NCBI GenBank assembly: GCA_020073445.1
Contig: JAIQFE010000013.1
Coordinates: forward strand, 62,001-126,000
DNA length: 64,000 bases
Source of the DNA: Terriglobia bacterium
GTDB taxonomy: Bacteria; Acidobacteriota; Terriglobia; Bryobacterales; Bryobacteraceae
Direction: 5' to 3'
The translations under genes were made by a program, and so were the position numbers. Below, one piece after another: positions 58,459 through 64,000 of this stretch (position 1 is the stretch's first letter; each line of letters opens with the position of its first letter). The notes beneath the pieces are model-generated. The model did not search any database. It was not told the DNA's origin and saw only the letters and a list, made by a program, of their open reading frames with translations.

Positions 58459-58498
58459 TCCGCCGCATGTTAGACTCGCACTGATCTAGGAGTTTCTG

Positions 58499-60340
58499 AT
58501 GCGTTATCTGCTTGCATTTACCCTGTCTCTGAGTTTGTTCGGACAAGCCCGGCGTGTCGACGATCCGCTGCTCAAGAATGCCGCCAAGTCCTCGTCGGAT
58601 GGCGACTGGCTGAGCTACGGCCTCACACCCGGCGAGACGCGTTATAGTCCGTTGACGCAGATCGACGCGTCCAACGTGAAGCGCCTCGGCCTGATATGGT
58701 CCTATACGGTTGGCGATGGAGGCGGCGACCAGGAAGCCACGCCGCTCGTGTGGAACAACACGATTTTCAGCGTCACCAATTGGAGCATCGTGTTTGCGGT
58801 GGACGCGCGCACCGGCAAGCAGAAATGGCGCTGGGATCCCGAGGTCAACCGCAAAGCGACCAGCGACAAAATGTGCTGCGGCGTCGTCAACCGCGGCGTG
58901 GCGCTCTATCACAACAAGGTTTACGTTCCAGTGAACGATGGGCGGCTGGTGGCGCTCGACGCGGATACCGGCAAGCCTGTTTGGGAAACTCGCGTTTCTT
59001 ATACGCAGGAGGAGCAGACGCTGACCATCGCCCCGCGCATCGCCAAAGGAAAAGTGATCGTCGGCACGGCTGGCGGCGATCGTCCCACGCGCGGCTTCTT
59101 CGCTGCGTACGACGCGGACACCGGGCGCCAAGTGTGGAAGTTTTACACCGTTCCCGGCGATCCCGCCAAGGGTTTTGAGTCGGACGCGATGCGTAAGGCC
59201 GCCGCAACCTGGGAGGGCCAGTGGTGGAAGCTCGGCGGTGGTGGTTCGGTGTGGGACGGGATCTCGTACGATCCCGAAAGCGAGCTGGTATACGTCGGCA
59301 CGGGCAATGCGGAGCCGTGGCCCTCGGCGCTTCGCACCAAGGACACGAGCACTGGCCGCGACAACCTGTACGTGGCGTCTATTGTCGCCGTGAACGTGGA
59401 CACGGGCATCCTCAAGTGGCACTACCAAATGGTCCCCGGTGACGAGTGGGATTACGACAGCGTGCAGCAGATGATCCTTGCGGATCTGAACATAAATGGG
59501 AAAACGCGCAAGGTCATCATGCAGGCGAACAAGAACGGCTTCTTCTATGTGCTCGATCGCATCACGGGCGAGTTCATCTCCGCGGAACCCTTCTCTCGAG
59601 TCACCTGGGCTAAGGGGATCGACCAGAAGACAGGACGGCCGATCATCAACACCGAGGTGAAGTACGGCAAGGATCCGACGCCGGTATCGCCCGGTGGCGG
59701 CGGCGCCCACAGCTGGTCACCCATGTCTTACAATCCTCAAACCGGTCTGGTCTATATTCCAAGCCGGGGTTGGGACACGTTCAACTATGCGGCGGATTAC
59801 GATTTCAAGCCCGACGCCTCGCGTGTCGGCGGATCGGCGCAAACGGGTTTGAAGCTCAACACGCAGGGAATGACCCGGCGGCCTCCAGGTCCCGCCATTG
59901 GCCCGGAACCGCTTCCCAACGGAAACGTCAGCACGCTGGTGGCTTATGACCCGGCTAAACACGAGATCCGCTGGCGTGTGCCGGTCGGCAACAGCAGGTT
60001 CGGCGGGACGTTGAGCACTGCGAGCAATTTGCTGTTCCAGGTCGCGCCGGATGGCCGCCTCATCGCGTACTCGGCGGACAAGGGCGAAGTGATCTTCGAA
60101 CTCCCCACCGGGCTTCACAACGGCATGGGCCCACCGATCACCTTCGCCATCGACGGGAAGCAGTACATCGCGCTGATGGGCGGCTCGGGTGGTACGCAGA
60201 GTCCGGGCGTTACCAATCCGGGAGCGATTACAACGCAGACAAAGCCCCAGTTGTTGGTATTCGGGCTCGACGGCAAGGCAGAGCTGTCCGGCGCCGGGAC
60301 CGGATCCACGCCAGCTGCCGCGGATCCACATCAACAATAG
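58499..60340 (+). CDS. PQQ-dependent alcohol dehydrogenase (with vicinal Cys-Cys)
   Basis: The 613-aa product has a signal peptide (MRYLLAFTLSLSLFGQA) and an eight-blade quinoprotein propeller of the methanol/ethanol dehydrogenase type. The adjacent Cys126-Cys127 in KMCCGVVNRGVAL forms the vicinal disulfide over PQQ, and RKVIMQANKNGFFYVLDR and GGGGAHSWSPMSYNPQTGLVYIPS are family landmarks. The catalytic segment PGDEWDYDSVQQ has Asp318 with Asp320 two residues later. It oxidises alcohols in the periplasm; it has no haem domain. It begins 40 bases after the RND gene. Confidence 0.92.
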   Translation: MRYLLAFTLSLSLFGQARRVDDPLLKNAAKSSSDGDWLSYGLTPGETRYSPLTQIDASNVKRLGLIWSYTVGDGGGDQEATPLVWNNTIFSVTNWSIVFAVDARTGKQKWRWDPEVNRKATSDKMCCGVVNRGVALYHNKVYVPVNDGRLVALDADTGKPVWETRVSYTQEEQTLTIAPRIAKGKVIVGTAGGDRPTRGFFAAYDADTGRQVWKFYTVPGDPAKGFESDAMRKAAATWEGQWWKLGGGGSVWDGISYDPESELVYVGTGNAEPWPSALRTKDTSTGRDNLYVASIVAVNVDTGILKWHYQMVPGDEWDYDSVQQMILADLNINGKTRKVIMQANKNGFFYVLDRITGEFISAEPFSRVTWAKGIDQKTGRPIINTEVKYGKDPTPVSPGGGGAHSWSPMSYNPQTGLVYIPSRGWDTFNYAADYDFKPDASRVGGSAQTGLKLNTQGMTRRPPGPAIGPEPLPNGNVSTLVAYDPAKHEIRWRVPVGNSRFGGTLSTASNLLFQVAPDGRLIAYSADKGEVIFELPTGLHNGMGPPITFAIDGKQYIALMGGSGGTQSPGVTNPGAITTQTKPQLLVFGLDGKAELSGAGTGSTPAAADPHQQ

Positions 60341-60381
60341 GCCCGCGGGACTCTTAGCCGGTTACCGAGCGAAAGGGGCAT

Positions 60382-62532
60382 ATGAAGATTCGAATGATGT
60401 TGGCGATAGCGGCGTGCGGCGCGGCGATCTTGCTGGCGCAGATTTTGTTTGCCCAGCAGCGTGCGGCTGGACCCTATACACAGGACCAGGCCGTGGCAGG
60501 ACGCGTCATTTACCAGACCAGTTGCGCCTCCTGTCATTCGGCCGATCTCAGCGGGAAGGAAGGGCCGCAATTGGCGGGCTCCAACTTCCTGGCCCAGTGG
60601 GGTGACAAGACCGCCGCCGAACTGATCAACTTCATGCAGTCCACGATGCCTCCGGGCGGAGGTAATCTTCCCGGCGATGCGTACCTGAACCTGGCGGCGT
60701 TCATCCTGGATGCCAACAACGCACGGCCGGGGAACCAGGCACTTGTGGCCACTTCCAGCGTGATGATTCGCAGCGTCGCGGGCGGCGGTCCGGCTGCAGT
60801 CGCAGCCAAACAAGACAACGCCAAACAAGCTACGCAGGCGAAACAAGAGAAGCAGACGCCCCGCGGAATCACCGTCGAAGGCGAAGTGAAGAACTACGTC
60901 TCCGTAACCGACGCGATGCTTCGCAATCCGGATCCGGCCGACTGGCTGATGATCCGCCGCGATTATAAGGCGAGTTCCTTCAGCCCGCTGAATCAGATCA
61001 CCACGCAGAACGTGGGCGACCTACGACAGGTGTGGAGTTGGTCCATGCAGGATGGAAACCCGCTGGGCAACGATCCGGCGCCCATCGTCCACAACGGCGT
61101 GCTCTATGTGAACAACGCCGCGCAGGTGTTGCAAGCCCTGGATGCCAAGACTGGCGAGCTGATTTGGGAGAATCGCTACGGAACCAATGCGGGCTCGCCC
61201 GCCATGCGCGGGATCACGATCTACGGCGATAACGTCTACGTTACCAGCAGCGAAGCGCACCTGATCGCCTTCGACGCCCGCAATGGCAAGATCGTCTGGG
61301 ACACCACCATTGGCGACCGATCCAAGAACCAGCACTCCACCACCAGCGGACCGATTGCCGTGAAAGGCAAGCTGATCCAGGGTCTGAGCGGCTGCCAGCA
61401 GTATGGCGGCGAGAAATGCTTCATCAGCGCCTACGACGCCAAGACCGGCAAAGAGGTTTGGCGCTTCTACACCATTGCGCTGACGGGAGAGCCGGGAGGC
61501 GATACCTGGGGAGGCCTGCCCGATGCTTCTCGTGTAGGCGCCGAAACCTGGATCACCGGCAGCTACGATCCCGACTTGAACCTTACCTATTGGGGAACGG
61601 CCCAGGCCAAGCCCTGGATGCGCGTGAGCCGCGGATCGGGTAACGGCGCGACTCTGTACGCCAACTCGACGCTGGCGCTGAATGCCGACACCGGGAAGCT
61701 CGCCTGGTACTACGATCACGCGCCCGGTGAGACGCTGGATCTGGACGAAGTCTTCGAGCGCGTGCTGGTGGATGGCAAAGATGCCGACCAACGCCAGAAC
61801 TACGTCTTCAGCGCTGGCAAAACCGGCATCCTGTGGAAGCTGGACCGCAAGACCGGAAAGTATCTGGGCTACAAGGAGATGGTGTTCCAGAATGTCTACG
61901 ACTCCATCAACCCCACCACCGGCGAGCCGCACTACCGCAACGATATTGTTGAACAGCGGATCGGCGAAGGGGTGCTAGGGTGTCCTTCGACCGAGGGCGG
62001 CAAGAATTGGCCGGCGATGTCGTACTATCCGCCGGGCAATCGGCTGATTGTGCCGCTGAGCCAAAGCTGCCTCGAATTCAGCGCGCAGGTGGTCGATAAA
62101 TCGGAAGGCGCCGGGGCCGGGGGTGGCGCGCGGTCGCGCTACTTTGAGATGCCAGGATCGAACGGAAACGTGGGCAAGCTGGCGGCCTACGATGCGCGGA
62201 CGCTCCGCGAGCTCTGGAAATACGAGCAGCGTGCGCCGTTTCTGACCGGCGTTTTGTCCACGGCGGGCGGCGTGGTGTTCGCGGGCGACCTGAATCGCAT
62301 GTTCCGCGCGTTCGACGTCAATACCGGCAAGATTCTGTGGGAGACGCGGCTGCCGGCCGCCGTGCAGGGCTTTCCTCTGACGTTCTCCGTGGGCGGCAAA
62401 CAGTATCTGGCGGTGACCACGGCCAACGGCGGAGGGAGTCCCCGAAACGTGCCGAGCTTAGTGGCTCCGGACGTCCATAGTCCCGCCACGGGTAACGCTC
62501 TATACGTGTTCGCGCTGCCTGATCGAAGGTAG
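60382..62532 (+). CDS. Quinohaemoprotein with N-terminal cytochrome c domain
   Basis: The 716-aa product has a signal peptide ([24 protein letters not shown]), then a cytochrome c domain (about 30-115) with CASCH (Cys48, Cys51, His52) and a probable axial Met in STMPPGG, and then a PQQ propeller (about 180-710). The catalytic region reads [13 protein letters not shown] with Asp453 and Asp455. Known quinohaemoprotein alcohol dehydrogenases carry the haem domain at the C-terminus; here it comes first, joined by a Lys/Gln-rich linker. Electrons could pass directly from PQQ to haem. A GAAAGGGG ribosome site precedes ATG 60382. Confidence 0.9.
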   Translation: MKIRMMLAIAACGAAILLAQILFAQQRAAGPYTQDQAVAGRVIYQTSCASCHSADLSGKEGPQLAGSNFLAQWGDKTAAELINFMQSTMPPGGGNLPGDAYLNLAAFILDANNARPGNQALVATSSVMIRSVAGGGPAAVAAKQDNAKQATQAKQEKQTPRGITVEGEVKNYVSVTDAMLRNPDPADWLMIRRDYKASSFSPLNQITTQNVGDLRQVWSWSMQDGNPLGNDPAPIVHNGVLYVNNAAQVLQALDAKTGELIWENRYGTNAGSPAMRGITIYGDNVYVTSSEAHLIAFDARNGKIVWDTTIGDRSKNQHSTTSGPIAVKGKLIQGLSGCQQYGGEKCFISAYDAKTGKEVWRFYTIALTGEPGGDTWGGLPDASRVGAETWITGSYDPDLNLTYWGTAQAKPWMRVSRGSGNGATLYANSTLALNADTGKLAWYYDHAPGETLDLDEVFERVLVDGKDADQRQNYVFSAGKTGILWKLDRKTGKYLGYKEMVFQNVYDSINPTTGEPHYRNDIVEQRIGEGVLGCPSTEGGKNWPAMSYYPPGNRLIVPLSQSCLEFSAQVVDKSEGAGAGGGARSRYFEMPGSNGNVGKLAAYDARTLRELWKYEQRAPFLTGVLSTAGGVVFAGDLNRMFRAFDVNTGKILWETRLPAAVQGFPLTFSVGGKQYLAVTTANGGGSPRNVPSLVAPDVHSPATGNALYVFALPDRR

Positions 62533-62794
62533 CTAGAAGATAGTAACTCCGCTGGTCGATCGCTTAGTCGGCTGAATGAGGGTTTCGCCTGAAGAATCTG
62601 CGATGGCAGCTTCGGCAAAGGAAGGGCGCGAGACCAATTGCATGCAACAGGCTCGCGATGGGTCCGGTGCGTCGAATGCGGTGTGTATCCAGTGAGCGAC
62701 ACCGGTGACAGCGTAACCTGCTCTCCGTGGCCACATGAGCGGGAGACCAAATCATGGACCGCGGCGGATTCGATAGCTGATCTTTCACGATGAG
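62533..62794. other. Intergenic region, no supported gene
   Basis: The 262 bases between the quinohaemoprotein and the zinc-ribbon gene contain a minus-strand open frame (62533-62736) that begins MWPRRAGYAVTGVAHW and ends beside the PQQ stop. It has no ribosome site or recognised domain and could be a remnant or chance frame. I see no tRNA, hairpin terminator or repeat. Confidence 0.4.
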
Positions 62795-62980
62795 TTATGG
62801 CGTGGCGCCCAACCAGAACCAATAAGCCGTGAATCCGAGGGATACCATCAACCCGGCCGAAAGGAGCAGCGGAATCAGATTCTGTACGGGTTTGGCATGT
62901 TCTGGAGCTGGATCGCCGCAGCGGTAACAGGTCTTTTCGTTCTTGGTTAGGATTCCGTCGCAAGACTGACAGCGGATCAT
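62795..62980 (-). CDS. Small zinc-ribbon membrane protein
   Basis: The 61-aa product has an N-terminal zinc ribbon (IRCQSCDGILTKNEKTCYRCGD, four Cys as two CxxC pairs) and a C-terminal membrane helix (LIPLLLSAGLMVSLGFTAYWFWLG). Proteins of this kind are often regulatory or assembly factors for membrane complexes. The zinc ribbon would be cytoplasmic if the N-terminus is inside. It is isolated from its neighbours on both sides. Confidence 0.7.
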   Translation of the reverse strand: MIRCQSCDGILTKNEKTCYRCGDPAPEHAKPVQNLIPLLLSAGLMVSLGFTAYWFWLGATP

Positions 62981-63125
62981 ATCTCCATTAAGCCGGATAA
63001 ACGGTTCTCCGTCTATCGCCCTTACGTACCATTTATCTTAGGGTCGGTGCCGGAGTACCCGAATGCGGTGCGTAGCAGTACTTCGGCGGTCCGCGTACCG
63101 CCAACGCGATGGGAACGCGCTGCGC

Positions 63126-63665
63126 CTACTCGGGAGCGCTCGTCGGCGGCACGATGCCCTTTAAACGAAGATAGACGGCCATGTAACCGTACATTTCATT
63201 CGAGTGGCGCACCAGGTTATTTAGCGTCCCAAGCCTGGAGCGGGTTGGTTCCGGGGGGAACGGTCCTCCGAGCCGCGAACTTACCATCTCTCTGGCCGTG
63301 GCATCGGTCAGCGAATCGACAACGCCGTCACAGTAAGCGAAGGATTCCTTCAGCGCCGCCACCAGATCGGCCTTGGTCGTCTTGGAAGCCGCGCCCAGAG
63401 GCTTGCGTTCCCCGTTGAGTCCCGCGCAGACGTTCATATTTGCATCGGCTATGTGGGCCACGCGCCGGCCAAAGGTTTCCACCTCGGGTACCGGCCTGAA
63501 GCTGTAATCCTCCGCGGGCATCTTTTCCGCCAACCTCACCAGATTGTTCTTGATGGTCCTGTATGTGAACTTCACTTCCGCACTCAGGGTGTCCGGGGTT
63601 TGCGCGGGAGCGCTGGCCGCACCACCAAGCAAAGCTCCAGCTACGAACCACTGCGCGCAGCTCAT
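63126..63665 (-). CDS. Secreted DinB-family protein
   Basis: The 179-aa product has a signal peptide (MSCAQWFVAGALLGGAASAPAQ) and a DinB four-helix fold: EVKFTYRTIKNNLVRLAEKMPAEDYSFRPVPEVETFGRRVAHIADANMNV, DLVAALKESFAYCDGVVDSLTD and LNNLVRHSNEMYGYMAVYLRLKGIVPP. Metal-binding His residues lie in VAHIAD and VRHSNE, the usual second and third ligands. Most DinB proteins are cytoplasmic; exported forms like this occur mainly in Acidobacteria and Bacteroidetes. The substrate is unknown, but thiol transferase activity is known in relatives. Confidence 0.85.
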   Translation of the reverse strand: MSCAQWFVAGALLGGAASAPAQTPDTLSAEVKFTYRTIKNNLVRLAEKMPAEDYSFRPVPEVETFGRRVAHIADANMNVCAGLNGERKPLGAASKTTKADLVAALKESFAYCDGVVDSLTDATAREMVSSRLGGPFPPEPTRSRLGTLNNLVRHSNEMYGYMAVYLRLKGIVPPTSAPE

Positions 63666-63687
63666 TCCAACTACTCTAGCGAATTTC

Positions 63688-64000
63688 CTAGAAGTCGATT
63701 CTCATGTTTAACGTTATCGTGCGGTTTCCGGTTGCGCTGTTAATGCGGCCGAAGGATGCCGAGTTGATGTCGGTGACCGGATTGCCCCACTGCGGCTTGT
63801 TCAGGAGATTGATCACGTCGGCACGAAAGGTTAACCTTGTCCCCTCCGTGATTGTGAAGATCTTGTTCACGGCCCCGTTGAAGCTGAGCTGGCCCGGCCC
63901 CCTGAGCAGCGGCGTGTTCACCGCCAGGTTGCCGGTCGTGCCCGGCTGAGAGTTGGCCAGGACGGCGTTGCCGTTTTGATCGACTACCACCTGGCCCGTG
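63688..64000 (-). CDS. C-terminus of a second Oar-like TonB-dependent receptor (partial)
   Basis: The open frame runs out of the window and ends at TAG 63688. The 103 visible residues show the beta-barrel end of an Oar-like receptor: GPGQLSFNGAVNKIFTITEGTRLTFRADVINLLNKPQWGNPVTDIN, then GNRTITLNMRIDF with the C-terminal Phe needed for barrel insertion. The motif NLLNKPQWGNP corresponds to FNILNHTNFGLPN in the receptor at 13-17 kb. The gene starts beyond position 64000. Confidence 0.85.
   Translation of the reverse strand, partial: TGQVVVDQNGNAVLANSQPGTTGNLAVNTPLLRGPGQLSFNGAVNKIFTITEGTRLTFRADVINLLNKPQWGNPVTDINSASFGRINSATGNRTITLNMRIDF

Noticed and set aside
62533-62736. Minus-strand open frame of 67 codons
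   Set aside because: No ribosome site, no domain, and it ends beside the PQQ gene stop; chance or decay is likelier than a gene.

Overview
The window is about 60% GC and almost fully coding. It reads as a chromosomal segment of a soil Acidobacteriota, most likely of the Solibacter/Bryobacter type. This assignment is inferred from content: an Oar-like TonB-dependent receptor with an N-terminal carboxypeptidase-regulatory domain plus the end of a second one, several secreted PQQ-propeller dehydrogenases, a secreted PD40 propeller, a 'GKPDFSGLW' secreted protein, YncE-like propellers, and many genes linked by ATGA/GTGA overlaps. No rRNA, tRNA, CRISPR array, transposase or prophage gene was recognised.

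Region 1 (1-13.3 kb) is the 3' part of a type VI secretion (T6SS) operon: the tail of an upstream gene, tssE, tssF, tssG, tssH/clpV, vgrG, a PAAR spike protein, an FHA-DUF4123 fusion, a 116-aa protein, a 784-aa beta-rich protein and a secreted 330-aa protein. The sheath, tube and membrane-complex genes (tssB, tssC, hcp, tssJ, tssK, tssL, tssM) are not here and presumably lie upstream. The last genes sit where effector, adaptor and immunity genes usually lie and are the best candidates for an undescribed system.

Region 2 (13.3-18.7 kb) holds an Oar-like TonB receptor, a secreted nucleotide pyrophosphatase/phosphodiesterase-like enzyme and a SemiSWEET-type sugar transporter.

Region 3 (18.8-31.8 kb) is a same-strand envelope and compatible-solute island: a membrane protein, a GT4 glycosyltransferase, a Tat-exported DUF3108-like protein, a PHP phosphoesterase, an OlsF-like ornithine-lipid synthase, a trehalose synthase-maltokinase fusion, a divergent GT2-type glycosyltransferase, a TM-helix membrane protein, a six-hairpin glycosidase and a YflT-like stress protein. 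Together they suggest osmotic or desiccation adaptation by membrane remodelling and glucoside solutes.

Region 4 (31.8-43.4 kb) holds minus-strand genes: GNAT, a TlpA-like thioredoxin, Ada with a candidate Ada box, and a tolC-adaptor-RND-outer membrane protein operon. The operon diverges from an OmpR-type two-component system, and the shared intergenic region carries 11-bp-period direct repeats.

Region 5 (43.4-52.4 kb) holds two tandem YncE-like propellers, a PQQ propeller dehydrogenase, a tandem-domain carboxymuconolactone-decarboxylase-like protein, a PD40 propeller, a 'GKPDFSGLW' secreted protein and an ankyrin/CXXCH/terpene-cyclase-toroid protein.

Region 6 (52.5-64 kb) holds a PerR-like regulator-katG operon with a palindromic operator over its -10 box, a stand-alone RND pump, two more PQQ dehydrogenases (one with an N-terminal cytochrome c domain), a small zinc-ribbon membrane protein, a secreted DinB-like protein and the truncated end of another TonB receptor. 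All three PQQ enzymes show a D-x-D pair at the position that separates lanthanide-type from calcium-type alcohol dehydrogenases.
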